A DNA stretch of 64,000 nucleotides from contig CAVYVA010000002.1 of the NCBI GenBank assembly GCA_963771835.1, forward strand, positions 248,001 through 312,000, written 5' to 3'. The position numbers and the translations under genes were made by a program. Below are positions 28,241 to 38,370 of this stretch, piece by piece (within the stretch, counting starts at the first letter, position 1; each line of letters opens with the position of its first letter). This DNA is from CAVQCJ01 sp963771835 (GTDB lineage: Bacteria; Actinomycetota; Actinomycetes; Prado026). Below the pieces are notes generated by a model. That model made no database searches. It was not told the origin of the DNA and saw nothing but the letters and a program-made list of their open reading frames with translations.

Positions 28241-28707
28241 GGGAAGCCTTGGTCGTACCCACGGGATGACCCCAGGTCGCGCACACGTGCCGTTCTGGCA
28301 CGCCTACCGTCAGGGGCTGGTGGCCTCCAGCCGGATCGACTGGTGACCCAGGAGCTGACCGCGCGGCGATTCCTGGCGAACGTCCGATGGGACATCATGT
28401 CAGGGACCTCGCTCGCTGACCATCGGCGAGAACGGCGTCGAGATTTCCGGGCTACGGCGGCGGGAAGCGCTCGATCCAACCCGCGTCCCCATCGATCCGG
28501 CTGCCTGTTGGGTTCCCTGGGCGACCTCTACATCCGCTTGGTCGACCCAGAGATCACAGAGCCACCAGTGGCCGCCATCCCCCTGTGGATGCGGCCTGCC
28601 GTCTCGGCACATTCGAACGGGCGGGCTACCGCGTCGAGCGCACCTGGCACCTGTTTGCGTCAGCCGACAGGCTGCCCTGACCGCCCCGAAAGCTTCCCGG
28701 GCGGAGG
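28241..28707. other. Unresolved stretch, possible frameshifted gene on plus strand
   Basis: 467 bp. A GTG at 28343 opens TQELTARRFLANVRWDIMSG. Further segments in other frames read GSLGDLYIRLVDPEITEP and LGTFERAGYRVERTWHLF followed by a stop near 28680. They look protein-like and are in order, suggesting a frameshifted gene of about 110 residues, but no family is recognised. Confidence 0.35.
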
Positions 28708-28986
28708 ATGAGAACCCCGCGACCGAGACGTTCGAGAACTGGCGTGCCCCGGGTCCGCAAGCGCGACCAAGATCCCGGAGCGGCAATTGAAGCCGGGTTG
28801 GCCGGGGCGACATGTGGCGCCGAACTGCCATGGACGCCGAACGTCAGCATCCACCTCGGGTGGCTCAACGGGGCCGCGACCTATAGCCCTGGGTTGGGAA
28901 CTGGATTCACTTCAAGTCGGATCCACCGCTACGGTGACGACGCGATGGCTGAGCTACTTCGTGAACTCGCAGACGACGCCGAGTAG
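28708..28986 (+). CDS. Small hypothetical protein
   Basis: 92-residue open frame ending MAELLRELADDAE with its TAG at 28984-28986. It is followed immediately by the palindromic element at 28987. The first half is Arg-rich and may belong to another frame. No family recognised; the acidic helical C-terminus is the only convincing part. Confidence 0.4.
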   Translation: MRTPRPRRSRTGVPRVRKRDQDPGAAIEAGLAGATCGAELPWTPNVSIHLGWLNGAATYSPGLGTGFTSSRIHRYGDDAMAELLRELADDAE

Positions 28987-29053
28987 CGCGCAGAAGTGCC
29001 ATACCGAGCTAATGCCGACCCGGTATCGGGTCCGGCTCATGTTGTAGCGTGCG
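28987..29053 (+). repeat. Palindromic element, copy 1 (outlying)
   Basis: Starts directly after the stop codon at 28986 with CGCGCAGAAGTGCC and ends with GGCTCATGTTGTAGCGTGCG. The left arm matches the family (GAAGTGCC). The right arm is a diverged version, and an internal ACCCGGTATCGGGT palindrome is present. It lies more than 9 kb left of the main array. Confidence 0.5.
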
Positions 29054-29108
29054 CCATGTCGAGTCGCTGGGACGGCGGCGGACCGCGGGCTCAGGTCGGG
29101 GACGCCCT

Positions 29109-29295
29109 TCAGTTCGTACCGGGTGGCGGGGGACTGGTCGCCGCATCCGGCGGACCTGGCGGGTCGCCAAGTAGCCCGAGGTCCGTCTCCGGCCGCATGT
29201 CGAGGCGCAGTGTCAGCGCGACGGTCGACTCGCGTTGAGCAGCGCCCATACCGACCAGTCGAACGCCTACATCGTCGATCTTGATTGGCGCGGCG
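29109..29295 (-). CDS. Hypothetical protein fragment (C-terminal part)
   Basis: A minus-strand frame ending at TGA 29111-29109 reads IKIDDVGVRLVGMGAAQRES, TVALTLRLDMRPETDLGLLG and a Pro-rich tail. It is protein-like but has no start codon in frame and is preceded by a stop at about 29297, so the 5' part must be in another frame. Not recognised. Confidence 0.35.
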
Positions 29296-29337
29296 CATCA
29301 GCCACCGCCGGGACAGGCAAGGGCCGCGGTCTCTTGC

Positions 29338-29607
29338 TCATCGGATGGTTCGCGCGAGCGCGACCATGTTCGGCAGCGTGGCGTGACACACGATGGTGAC
29401 GAATCCGCGCTGCGGCAGCTGCGCTTCGAGGTCGGAACGGGCGAGCTCGCTCCGGACTCGAGATTCCACCCGCATGGCCACACGGTCGTGATCGATGTGA
29501 CGGGCGTCCTCTAGCCAGCGTCGGTGGCCTCCTCGCAAGGTCACCGCTGGACTACACGGCAGTGGCTCATCGCCCCGAGCTCGCTGCGAGCAATATGTTC
29601 CCCGCAC
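29338..29607 (-). CDS. Hypothetical protein
   Basis: 89-residue frame. The last 60 residues (LEDARHIDHDRVAMRVESRV, QLPQRGFVTIVCHATLPNMV, ALARTIR) have normal amino-acid composition. The first 25 are Arg/Cys-rich and may be out of frame. No family recognised. Confidence 0.4.
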   Translation of the reverse strand: MRGTYCSQRARGDEPLPCSPAVTLRGGHRRWLEDARHIDHDRVAMRVESRVRSELARSDLEAQLPQRGFVTIVCHATLPNMVALARTIR

Positions 29608-29815
29608 ATAGCGATCGACGACGAGGACGATGAAGAACCCCGGCTGACCAAGAACGTGACTGGCCTGCTCCGGCAGCTGCTTCCCCTGGTCCTGGGCCGA
29701 AGAGCACCGTTGGGTCCGACGAGCCCAATGCCGAAATCAAGCTCCACGGCGACCAGCCCTGAACGGCAATTCAGTGCGGTCTGAGCTCCCCAGCGCGGGC
29801 CGCGTGCCGCGCCGA

Positions 29816-30221
29816 TTAGTTGATGATCGCCGCGTGCATCTGCGCGGATCGCCGCCAGTCGGTCGCGCCATGCCTGTAGCGCCGCCGGGGTTTGCCGCGT
29901 CCAGTAGGTCACCTCGCCGACGATCCTGAGAGGATCTCTGCTTCGGTAGGACCGGGTTGGGTTACCGGGGAACTTCTTGTCTGTCACGTTAGGTCGTCCT
30001 CGAACGCCCCTGTCGGCTCAACGGCGAAGACGCGCGGAGCAGCTTCGCCTGCCGCGAGCTCCGCAGCGAGCCCGGCACCGTCAGGCAGTGCGGTCGAGGT
30101 CGATGTGGATCATCACGACATCCGACCGGTAGTTCGACCGGAAGCCCGCGGTGGGGAGATCGCCGAGCCGCAGATCGGCTTTCGTACCGTGGAAGAACGG
30201 GCCTGCGCCCGGCACCGTCAC
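29816..30221 (-). CDS. arr: Rifampin ADP-ribosyltransferase Arr (frameshifted)
   Basis: GTG 30221 starts VTVPGAGPFFHGTKADLRLG, and DLPTAGFRSNYRSDVVMIHI follows, the well-conserved Arr N-terminus. After a frame change near 30080, the C-terminal half VTDKKFPGNPTRSYRSRDPL and GEVTYWTRQTPAALQAWRDR matches Arr. A last 1-base shift gives the typical ending AIIN at TAA 29818-29816. Total span fits about 135-140 residues. Arr inactivates rifamycins by ADP-ribosylating a hydroxyl group using NAD. Found both as chromosomal actinobacterial genes and as integron cassettes (arr-2, arr-3). Confidence 0.85.
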
Positions 30222-30416
30222 TCACCGCCAGAGCCCGGAACAACAACCGTCCGATCCTCGGATTGTCCGTTGAGCGGATCATCGTCGACGGCTCGTTGCC
30301 TCGGTGGTCGCCCACGCATCTTGCCGGATCGGGCCGCCCGATACCGGCGCTCTGTCCGTGGGATGGACTGATTCAAGCGCCGACGACAACAACGGTCGCT
30401 GGTGATCGGCCAACGG

Positions 30417-31105
30417 TGGACCGACAGGCCATAACCGCCTTCGCTCATCCACGGCGCCGGCCACGGCGGCTGGTGCTGGGACGCCGTCTCGGGGGTCCTC
30501 CGCGGTCGGGGTACCGGGTGGCGGCGCCGGACATGCCGATCGAGGACGATCGGCTGGGCTCGACGACTACGCGCGAGTGGCGGTCGCCGCGCTGGACGGC
30601 AGCTCAGCGGACATGATCGTCGTCGGGCATTCGCTCGGAGGTCTTGTCGTCCCCATTCGTCGCGTCACGTGTGACGGTCCCCGCGTGGTGTTCGTTGCAG
30701 GGATCGTCGGTGCGCCTGACGCCGGCCTCGAGTCGCTCGCCGAGGTGGACGCCGACCGCGACCGACCGATGCAGGCGAGGACCTGGAGGCCGACAACGTG
30801 AGCCGGTACCGCTTCACCGCGTCCGGCGCGCGCCGCCTGTCTTCCACGACTGCCCGCCCGAGGTGGCCGACGCCGCCATCGCTGGGCTGCGGTACCAGCG
30901 CTCGCTGTGGACGGAAGTCGCCCACTTCGGCGAGTGGCCGCGGACCGAGGTGGTCGCGGTGGTGTGCGCCGCGACCGGGGATCGACCCAGAGTGGGCTGA
31001 CCGGGCGCCCGCGAGCGCCTCAGGGTGGAGCCCGTCCACTGCCCGGGGGCCATTGTGCATTACTATCCCGGCTTGCCGAGCTCGCAGAGGTGCTCGCTGA
31101 CGGGC
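30417..31105 (+). CDS. Alpha/beta hydrolase, salicylate-esterase-like (frameshifted)
   Basis: Segments in order: LIHGAGHGGWCWDAVSGVLR (oxyanion HGAGHGGW), GYRVAAPDMPIEDDRLG, SSADMIVVGHSLGGLVVP (nucleophile elbow GHSLGG), RVVFVAGIVGAPDAG, VFHDCPPEVADAAIAGLRYQ, and PGGHCALLSRLAELAEVLAD (catalytic His). At least three frame changes. The layout matches the plant SABP2/pheophorbidase-like group of about 230 residues often found in actinomycetes. Confidence 0.72.
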
Positions 31106-31380
31106 TGTGCGCCCTCGACAGGCGAGGTCCGGCGCCGGCGCGCGACGTGGACTGGCGGGTCTCCGAAGGGGGAGAACTGGGTGACCTCTTCGCCCGGGTG
31201 GAGTCGCGGATCGGAGGCGTAGCGGCCGTACAGCTGGGTCTCGGCGTCGAGACTGCCGGCGTCGGCCGCCAGTAACAGGTCGGAGATCTCGGAGACGAGT
31301 GCGCGCACGTCGGGCGGCACGGATGCTCGACGGGGGGAATAGCGACCAGCCGTCCAGAGGAGAACGTCGTCTCCGTAGCG
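31063..31380 (-). CDS. Hypothetical protein
   Basis: Minus-strand frame reading VPPDVRALVSEISDLLLAAD, SLDAETQLYGRYASDPRLHP and GEEVTQFSPFGDPPVHVARR. The N-terminus (LLWTAGRYSPRRAS) comes from upstream codons in the same frame without a clear start. The downstream end overlaps the hydrolase 3' end and may be wrong through frameshifting. Not recognised. Confidence 0.4.
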   Translation of the reverse strand, partial: RYGDDVLLWTAGRYSPRRASVPPDVRALVSEISDLLLAADAGSLDAETQLYGRYASDPRLHPGEEVTQFSPFGDPPVHVARRRRTSPVEGAQPVSEHLCELGKPG

Positions 31381-31400
31381 ATCAAGACTTCATGAACCCC

Positions 31401-32033
31401 TCACCCACCGCGACCGCTCCCCGCTGAACGGGCCCCGGGTACGACGCCGTAGCGGGTCGGGTCGACGTCTCCGGACTCCATCAGCGTGAACACCTCGGCT
31501 GCCGTCTGGAACGGAGCACTCGCGCCGACGTCGAGGTCTGAGGGATCAGGCAGCAGTGCCGAGGCGGGGTCGACCTCGGATCGAATACCACCAGCGCGAC
31601 CCGACCCAGTACTCCGGGACAACGTGGTCGAAGCGCGCGCCGGGTCGAAGTAGCCGGCGAAGCCGACCCGGCTGCGTGCGGGCAGTCCATTGCTCCGCAG
31701 GACCCCAAGCGCAAAAAGCGTGTAGTCACGGCAACAACCCTGGCGTCGCTTTCCACTGGTCGGGCCACCGTGCAACGGTCGTGGGTGGCGGCGCTCATCA
31801 GTGGTCAGCTGATCGGAGAGCCAGACGCGAGTCGGTGTCGTCGCGGGTCTCTCCGGGCAGGTCGACCTGCTGCGCCCGGTAGTGCGCAATGAGGTTGCGA
31901 TCGACAATCCCGATGTCGAGCGGGTACGGGGGCATCGTCGGCAAGTCAGGGCGACGAACTCGGCGGGGGCACTGGTCGCCATACGGGCTGCCCGGTCGGC
32001 CGGCGTCGGCCTCGTGCTCAACTCGATCGTCAT
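31401..32033 (-). CDS. Transglutaminase-like domain protein (frameshifted)
   Basis: ATG 32033 starts MTIELSTRPTPADRAARMAT. The core has the catalytic Cys region GCCRDYTLFALGVLRSNGLP and the next strand ARSRVGFAGYFDPA. In a neighbouring frame the catalytic His segment FDHVVPEYWVGSRWWYSIRG follows, the usual Cys-His-(Asp) order of transglutaminase-like proteases. The C-terminus AAEVFTLMESGDVDPTRYGV is back in the first frame. About 210-250 residues. Often a cysteine protease or amide hydrolase; no partner visible. Confidence 0.68.
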   Translation of the reverse strand: MTIELSTRPTPADRAARMATSAPAEFVALTCRRCPRTRSTSGLSIATSLRTTGRSRSTCPERPATTPTRVWLSDQLTTDERRHPRPLHGGPTSGKRRQGCCRDYTLFALGVLRSNGLPARSRVGFAGYFDPARASTTLSRSTGSGRAGGIRSEVDPASALLPDPSDLDVGASAPFQTAAEVFTLMESGDVDPTRYGVVPGARSAGSGRGG

Positions 32034-32824
32034 GACCCGAGTATGCGCAGATCCGTCGACGAGCCAGTGTCAGCGATGATCGAAGCCTGCCCAGTGTCGC
32101 ACCTGATCGGCACTTCGATCTCAGCCAAGTTAGCCCGCCGCCGCGTGACTACTCGCGTTTCCTCAGCTGACCTGCGGACCTGCGCGGCCGTCCCGGACCA
32201 GGTGTGGGCCGATAGGTCACGACCTCCTCGAGGTGGGCGAGGGAGTTCGTCAGGTGGTGGGGTGGGAACGCGCGGGAACGTGAGGACTCGTGCGCTGACT
32301 CCGTGCGCCCGACCAGTCGTAGGTCGGAGTGACCTCGGTGCTGCCGACGCCGGCCACGGCGAGGTCGTAGCGCCGAAGCCAGCCGCCGAACGCGAGTAGG
32401 CCTCGTCGTCGATGAACCCGGGCTGGCTCGCGATGGCTCTGGGACGGTCAACGCCTCGACCAGGTTGTTCATGCCGTTCTTCTTGTCGGGGTAGTCGGGG
32501 TGGAACATGCCATCCGAAAGATCTGTCCCACCGAGGTGAGTTGCTCCTGGTCGTGCGATCCGCGTACCCAGCCAGTGCCATCGATCGCGGCGTGCGTGGC
32601 CGGGTCGGCCAGAGGCCGAACGAGATCTCCGCCGGGGCCCGGATCGTCCTCGTCGCGCTGACGCTCTACTCGTTCGGATGGACGCCCACCTAGTAGGAGT
32701 GATGGCGGTTTGGACGGCCCACCGCTTCTGAACCGACTGCCGGGTCCTGAGCGGGCCCGAACCCGGGAGGGGCCAAGGGTTGCACGACCGAGGCTACGGC
32801 AACCAAGTCCCGCTGCGTGATCGG
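32034..32824. other. Unresolved stretch, probable frameshifted gene(s) on minus strand
   Basis: Minus-strand segments MFHPDYPDKKNGMNNLVEAL, QPGFIDDEAYSRS, RRYDLAVAGVGSTEVTPTY and a basic tail suggest one broken gene around 32150-32580. No family recognised. 32700-32824 has no visible ORF. Confidence 0.3.
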
Positions 32825-34259
32825 TCACAGCCTCAGCGGGACCACCAGGCTGCCGGTGCCGGTCCCGCTGGTTTGGAGCGGGAGCGTGACGCGCGCGCGA
32901 ACGGCCGCCTGGACGTTCAACAGCGGTGACCTCGCCAGTGTGTGCCCGGACCACACCCGAGCGATCGCCAGGCCAAGGCCGGCTCCGCCCGCGCCGCGTG
33001 ACCGGCTGGGTTGTCACGGTGGAGACGGTCGAAGATCAGGTGGAGCTGCTCAGCGGGCACCGCATCCCGTGGTCACAGACCGCAGCTCGGCCTGGAGGCC
33101 ATCGGCTGCGAGCGACACGACGACCGTCATGCGGGCGTGTCGCACGGCGTTGTCGAGGAGGTTGCGCATCGTCCGCTCCAGTGCCGCCTGGTCGCCGGCG
33201 ACCTCCACCGGTACGTCCGGGACGTGCACCTGCACGGGCACGCGCCCGTTGCCGGCGCCCACCGGTCCGACCTCGGCGTCGACGCCACGGCCACGCATGT
33301 CGACCCGGTCCGTGCGCACCAACCGGTCGGCGTCCGTGCGCGCCAGCAGCAGCAGGTCGTCGATGATCGCGGTGAGCCGGCGTGCCTGCTGGATCGCGGT
33401 CGGCGCTCGCAGCGTCCCAGTCCGTCCCGCCGCCGCCCGTCCGGGCCACGTCCAGCCCGGCCAGCAGCGTGGTCAGCGGCGTCCGCAGCTCGTGCGCAGC
33501 GTCGGCCGCGAAGTCGCGCTGCTGCCGGGCCGACGCGCGCAGGCGTTCGAGCATGTCGTTCAGGGTGACGGCGAGGCGGGCCAGCTCGTCATCGGTGGGC
33601 GGCACCGGCAGGGTGCGCTCCGGACGGGTCGGGTCGTCCGCGGCGCCGAGCTCCTGCGCGGCGGCCGCCATCTCGTCGACGGGCCGCAGCGCAGCGCCCA
33701 GGGCGTACCAGGCGGCCAGCCCGGCGGCGAGCACGACCAGCGGGGTGACGACGAGCACCACCCGCCGCAGCTGGGCGAGCGTCGACTGCAGGTCGGCGAC
33801 GGACGCCGCAGCGACGATGTGGACCGGCGTCCCGGACAGCGTGGCCGGCTCCACGAGCAGCCGCAGCTGCCCCGCGCCGAACCCGGTCTCGTCGGCGCTC
33901 GCCGGTCCCTTCCCGGACAGCGTCGCGAGCTCCGCGGCGGGCGCGATCGGCAGCACCCGGCCCGCGGACGGCGTCGACGCGAGGACGGTGCCCGCGGTGT
34001 CGACGACCTGGGCGAGCACCGGGCTGCCGGGCGGTACCGGCAGCGGCTGGGTCAGCTGGTCGGACGACACCAGCGCGTGCAGCGTGCTCGCCTCGGTCTG
34101 GATCTGCGTGTCGAGGTCGGCCGTGCGGGCCCGGGCGAACAGCGCGCTGAGCCCGAGCACGCCCACCGTGAGACCCAGCGCCAGCACCCCCGTGGCCACG
34201 ATCGTCAGCCGCAGCCGCAGCGAGCGACGCCGCCACCAGCCGGTCACGGGCGACCTCAC
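32825..34259 (-). CDS. Sensor histidine kinase (frameshifts in catalytic half)
   Basis: ATG 34259 begins a basic segment and TM1 (SLRLRLTIVATGVLALGLTV). An extracytoplasmic sensor of about 110 residues is followed by TM2 (VVLVVTPLVVLAAGLAAWYA), a HAMP domain (ALRPVDEMAAAAQELGAADD) and the HisKA motif FAADAAHELRTPLTTLLAGL with the phospho-acceptor His. After about 33420 the frame changes repeatedly, but DQAALERTMRNLLDNAVRHA (N-box), an EQLHLIFDRLHRDN-like F-box and a C-terminus ending GTGSLVVPLRL are found in order. About 470 residues. Pairs with the response regulator 16 bp upstream. Confidence 0.88.
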
Positions 34260-34275
34260 GGCCCGGTCGCCGGCG

Positions 34276-34932
34276 TCACGCCTGCACGGCGAAGCCGGTG
34301 CCGCGCACGGTCCGGATCGCGTGCGGCCCCAGCTTGCGGCGCAGGTAGCCGACGTACACCTGCACGACGTTCGGGTCGCCGTCCGGGCCCACGTCCCACA
34401 CGTGCTCGAGCAGCTCGGTCTTGCTGACCGGGCGCTCGGCGTGCGTCATGAGGTACTCGAGCAGCCGGAACTCGCGGCGGGTCAGCGCTCACCGGCTCCC
34501 CCGCGACCGTCACGTCTCGCGCGGCCGGGTCCAGGACGATGTCCGCCGGCCACCAGGACCGTGGGCCTGGGCTGACGGCCGCGCCGGACGAGCGCGCGCA
34601 GCCGCGCCAGCAGCACGACGAACGAGAACGGCTTCGCGAGGAAGTCGTCGGCCCCGAGGTCCAGCGCGTCGGCCTGGTCGTACTCGCCGTCCTTCGCCGA
34701 CAGCACCAGGATCGGCGTCCAGTCCGCCGCGCCCCGAGCTGTGCGGGCCACGTCGTAGCCCGAGATCCCGGGCAGCCTCAGGTCGAGCAGGATCACGTCG
34801 TACGACCCGTCGGCCGCCAGCTCCAGGGCGCGGTGCCCGTCGGGCGCGACGTCGACCGCGAAGCCCTCGCGGACGAGCCCGGCGCAGCGCCGCGGCGAGG
34901 CGCTGCTCGTCCTCGACCACCAGGAGCCGCAC
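34276..34932 (-). CDS. OmpR-family response regulator (frameshifts)
   Basis: ATG 34932 starts MRLLVVEDEQRLAAALR (acidic pocket EDE). A neighbouring frame gives AVDVAPDGHRALELAADGSY, VILLDLRLPGISGYDVART (phospho-acceptor Asp), TPILVLSAKDGEYDQADALD and LGADDFLAKPFSFVVLLARL (Lys). The C-terminal winged helix is in a third frame (LTRREFRLLEYLMTHAERPV, SKTELLEHVWD, VVQVYVGYLRRKLG, RTVRGTGFAVQA). About 220 residues. Transcribed with the sensor kinase; likely target is the adjacent LolA-like/ABC operon. Confidence 0.88.
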
Positions 34933-35037
34933 CGGACCTCCATCGGCTCGCTCGGTGGCGCAGCATCGTCACCAGCAGGCGGCCGCCTGCGGCCCTCTCG
35001 ACAGGGTCCTCTCATGTCCTTCGCGTACGTGGTCGCC

Positions 35038-36211
35038 ATGCGCGCTCACCGCACGCCGACTCCGCTGGGCCGTCCCCTTCGTCGCCGGGGCGGCCGTCGC
35101 CGCCGCCGCGATCCTGCCCGGGGTGGCCGCTGGCTCCGACCACCCGAACCTGCCGGCCCGCAGCGCCCAGCAGCTGCTCACCGACCTGCCCGCGGCCGGG
35201 CGCCGGCTCTGTCGGGGACGGTCGTCGAGACCGCGCACCTCGGGCTGCCCGAGCTGCCGACACCCGGCGGGGCCGGGTCGGCCGAGCTGTCCTGGCCGAA
35301 CCTGGTGACCGGGTCGCACACGCTGCGGGTCTGGCTCGACGGCCCGGAGAAGCAGCGGGTCGCCCTGGTCGGCGAGCTCGCCGAGAGCGACGTCGTCCAC
35401 AACGGCACCAGCGTCTGGCTGTACTCCTCCCGCGCCAACCAGGCCACCCAGATCACCGTCCCCGCGGACGCCGGGAAGTCGGCCGAGGACCAGGTCATCC
35501 GGCAGCTGCCGACGCCTGCCGAGGCCGCGGCGCAGGCGATCGCCGCGATCACCCCGACGACGAAGATCAGCGTCGACGACACGGCGCGCGTCGCCGGCCG
35601 TCCCGCCTACCAGCTCGTGCTGCAGCCCAAGGACTCCGCTCGCTCGTCGGCAGGTGAAGATCGCCGTCGACAGCGACACGTCGGTGCCGCTGCGGGTCCA
35701 GGTGTTCGCACGGGCGCCGCCGACACCGGCGTTCGAGACCAGGTACACCGACGTCACGTTCTCGAGCACCCCCGCGAGCGTGTTCCGCTTCATCCCGCCG
35801 ACCGGCGCGAAGGTCACCACCGCGTCGGCGGGTCGGTCCTCACCGGTCAGCGTCGCCGGAGACGGCGCGGTCCGGCGTACAAGGTCACTCCGACGACCGG
35901 CGCCGGCCAGCTCCCGCCGCTGCGGACCGCGACCGGAAGGCCGACCACGGAGTCGCGACGATCGGCACCGGATGGACCGCAGTAGTGGTCACGGACGGGT
36001 CCGCCCTGAGCCCGGACGGGAACGGGGACAGCGTCAGCCAGGCGCAGTCGCTCCTGCTGGGGCGGCGCGGAAGGTGTCCGGTGGTCGGTTGATCACCACT
36101 GCGCTGGTCTCGATACTGCTCACCGACGACGGCCGGCTGTTCGTGGGCGCGGTGGACCGGGGCATCGCTGCAGAAGGTGGCCGCCACCGGGCCGTGGCCG
36201 TCCGGCTGTGA
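35038..36211 (+). CDS. LolA-like/DUF2092-type secreted protein (frameshifts)
   Basis: After ATG 35038 a 1-base shift is needed to enter the signal peptide WAVPFVAGAAVAAAAILPGV ... AAGSDHPNLPARSAQQLLTD. A second shift gives LSGTVVETAHLGLPELPTPG then an intact stretch with HTLRVWLDGPEKQRVALVGE and VAGRPAYQLVLQPKDS. After about 35650 another frame gives VKIAVDSDTSVPLRVQVFAR and YTDVTFSSTPASVFRFIPPT. The C-terminus is ALVSILLTDDGRLFVGAVDR. This is the LolA/LppX half-barrel arrangement of actinomycete DUF2092-type lipoprotein-related proteins, about 380 residues. The stop overlaps the ABC ATPase start (GTGA), so the two are coupled. Confidence 0.78.
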
Positions 36212-37151
36212 GCGCAGGCGTCGCCACGGTCGACCTGACCCGGCGCTTCGGTCGGTTGACCGCGGTCGACGACGTCAGCCTGGACGTCCCGCGAGGCGCG
36301 GTGTACGGGTTCCTCGGGCCCAACGGCTCCGGCAAGACGACGACGATCCGGATGCTGCTCGGGCTGGTGGCCCCGCACAGCGGCCGAGGTCGAGCTGCTC
36401 GGCCAGGCGATGCCGTCCGCCGCGCGGCGTGTCCTGCCGCGCGTCGGCGCCCTGGTCGAAGGGGCCGGCCTTCCACCCGTACCTCTCGGGTCGGACAACC
36501 TGCGCCGCCTGGATGCCTGCGATGCGACCGCCGACCCGGCGACCCGCACCAGCGCATCGAGGCCGCGCTCGACCGGGTCGGGCTGACGCCGCTGCGCGGC
36601 AAGAAGTTCCGCCAGTACTCGCTCGGGGATGAAGCAGCGGCTCGGGCTGGCGGCTGCACTGCTGCAGCCGCGCGACCTGCTGATCCTCGACGAGCCGACG
36701 AACGGCCTGGATCCGCAGGGCACCCGCGAGGTCCGCAACCTGGTCCGTTAGCTCGCCGCTGACGGCACCACCGTCCTGGTCTCCAGCCACCTGCTCGCCG
36801 AGATCGAGCAGGTCGCCACCCACGTCGGGATCATGAGCGCCGGCCGGCTGCTCACCCAGGGGCCGCTGACCGACGTGCTCGGCGGGTCCGCCACGACCAT
36901 CGTCGTCCGTACAGCGATCCGGCGCGCGCCGCTGTCGTGCTGACCCGGCTGGGTCTCGTGTCCGTCGGCGCAGTACCTGCATCCACGGACTCCCACAGCA
37001 TCGTCAGTGCCGCTCTGGGCGACCGCGACCCCGAAGACATCAACCGGGGCTGGTGCTCGCTGACGTGCCCGCCGGCCTGGCAGTCGCGCAGCCCACCCTC
37101 GAGGACCTGTTCGTCAGCCTCACCGGGGAGGGCTTCGATGTCGCCCAGTGA
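36208..37151 (+). pseudogene. ABC transporter ATP-binding protein, ABC-2 exporter type, with in-frame TAG and frameshifts
   Basis: GTG 36208 starts MSAGVATVDLTRRFGRLTAV. Walker A is GFLGPNGSGKTTTIRMLLGL. A frame change near 36385 leads through VLPRVGALVEGAGLPP. Another gives YSLGMKQRLGLAAALLQPRD (signature) and LLILDEPTNGLDPQGTREVR (Walker B, D-loop). Then CTGGTCCGT is followed by TAG at 36749-36751, after which the same frame continues LAADGTTVLVSSHLLAEIEQ with the H-loop. Glu is the usual residue at the TAG position, so one base change (GAG to TAG) explains it. The C-terminus EDLFVSLTGEGFDVAQ ends at 37151. About 310 residues if read through. Confidence 0.8.
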
Positions 37152-38106
37152 CCCGCGCCCCGGCGTACCCATGCTGGCCATCCCGGCCACCGCAACGGCC
37201 GACCGCTCCCGGCCGGGTCGGATCGGCGACGGGGACCACCCGGCGTCATCCGTGGCACCGGTTGGGGCGGCGCCGTCGCACGAAAGGCGTGCGCGCCGCG
37301 GGGGTTTCCGTCGCCTGGCTCTCAGTGAGATCGGCCTGGTGTTCCGGCGCAAGCGCAACCTCGCACTGCTGGCCGTGCTCGCCGGTCCGCCCATCCTCAT
37401 CGGGATCGCGGTGCGGTCGGCCACCCCGCGCCGTGGTGAGGGCCCGGCCTTCTTAGGACAGATCAGCGGCAACGGGCTCTTCCTGGTCTTCACCGCGCTG
37501 ACGGTCTGCCTGCCGCTCTTCCTGCCGCTGGCCGTAGGCGTCGTGTCCGGGGACAGCGTGGCCGGTGAGGCCGGATCCGGAACCCTGCGTTACCTGCTGA
37601 CCATCCCGGTCGGCCGCAGCCGTCTGCTCGCGGCCAAAGCCATGGAGTCGTGACCTTCACCGCGGCTGCGGTGCTGATGGTGGCCGTCTCCGGGCTGGTC
37701 ACAGGGGCGATCCTTCGGGCTGCACGCCCTGACCCTGCTGTCCGGAGACACCGTGTCGCTCGCGAACGGGTTGCTTCGGGCGGTCGGTATCGCGGCCTAC
37801 GTCGTCGTGGCGCTGCTTGGAATCGTCGCCATCGGCATGTTTATCTCCACCCTGACCGAGGTGCCCATCGCGGCGATGGCCGCAACGGTCGCGGTCACGA
37901 TCATCGTGGAGGTGCTCGACCAGGTTCCGCAGATCGGGTCGCTACGGACCCTGCTGTTCACCCACCACTGGCTCGGCTTCGGAGACCTGTTGCGCGGGTA
38001 CTCGACGTCGGCACCTTGGTCAGCAACTCGCTGCTGCAGCTGCCACATCGTCGTCTTCGGTGCGTTGGCCTGGGCCCGCTTTACCAGCAAGGACATCACC
38101 AGCTGA
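37148..38106 (+). CDS. ABC-2 type transporter permease (frameshifts)
   Basis: GTG 37148 overlaps the ATPase stop (GTGA). After a frame change the protein reads LALSEIGLVFRRKRNLALLA (first TM), FLVFTALTVCLPLFLPLAVG, GEAGSGTLRYLLTIPVGRSR (conserved cytoplasmic loop), then after a shift near 37650 FTAAAVLMVAVSGLVTGAIL and NGLLRAVGIAAYVVVALLGI, and ends near TSKDITS. About six TM helices and 310 residues, typical of ABC-2 exporters. Together with the ATPase and LolA-like protein it forms a three-gene operon beside the two-component system. Confidence 0.82.
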
Positions 38107-38370
38107 CCCGCCGGCGCCGGCCGCCGCGTCCCAGAACTCCACTGCTGCGTGGTTCGTCGCCGCCTCCCGGACGACGACCGGCCCCGGCTCCGACTTATCC
38201 ACAGCACAGAACCGGCATCCGGCGCGGTTCCGCAGCCCGTAAGTGCCGTTCCAGGGCGCGTCGAACTGGCCCTGCTTGCCAGTGCTGGCCCTACGCTCGT
38301 CCTTGAGAGTCGATCTGCTGCACCAGCGGCGCGGCTTATGGTCCCTGCGTCGCCGGATCGTCAAAGGAGG
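38107..38370. other. Intergenic region with element-like arms
   Basis: 264 bp. It contains TTATCCACAG at 38195-38204 (a lone match to a DnaA box), AGAACCGGCATCCGGCGCGG at about 38209-38228 (like a right arm of the palindrome family), and then the weak copy at 38236. No gene seen. Confidence 0.4.
38236..38300 (+). repeat. Palindromic element, copy 2 (diverged)
   Basis: Left arm CCCGTAAGTGCCGTTCC matches the family core AAGTGCCGTT. The right side CTTGCCAGTGCTGG ... CTACGCTCG is diverged. First member of the dense array, same orientation as the others. Confidence 0.5.

Noticed and set aside
28275..28330. CACGTGCCGTTCTGGCACG resembling another element copy
   Set aside because: It sits in a protein-like frame (HVPFWHAYRQG), and no right arm follows.
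38195..38204. TTATCCACAG, a perfect DnaA-box match
   Set aside because: A single box without neighbouring boxes, AT-rich region or dnaA/dnaN; not an origin.
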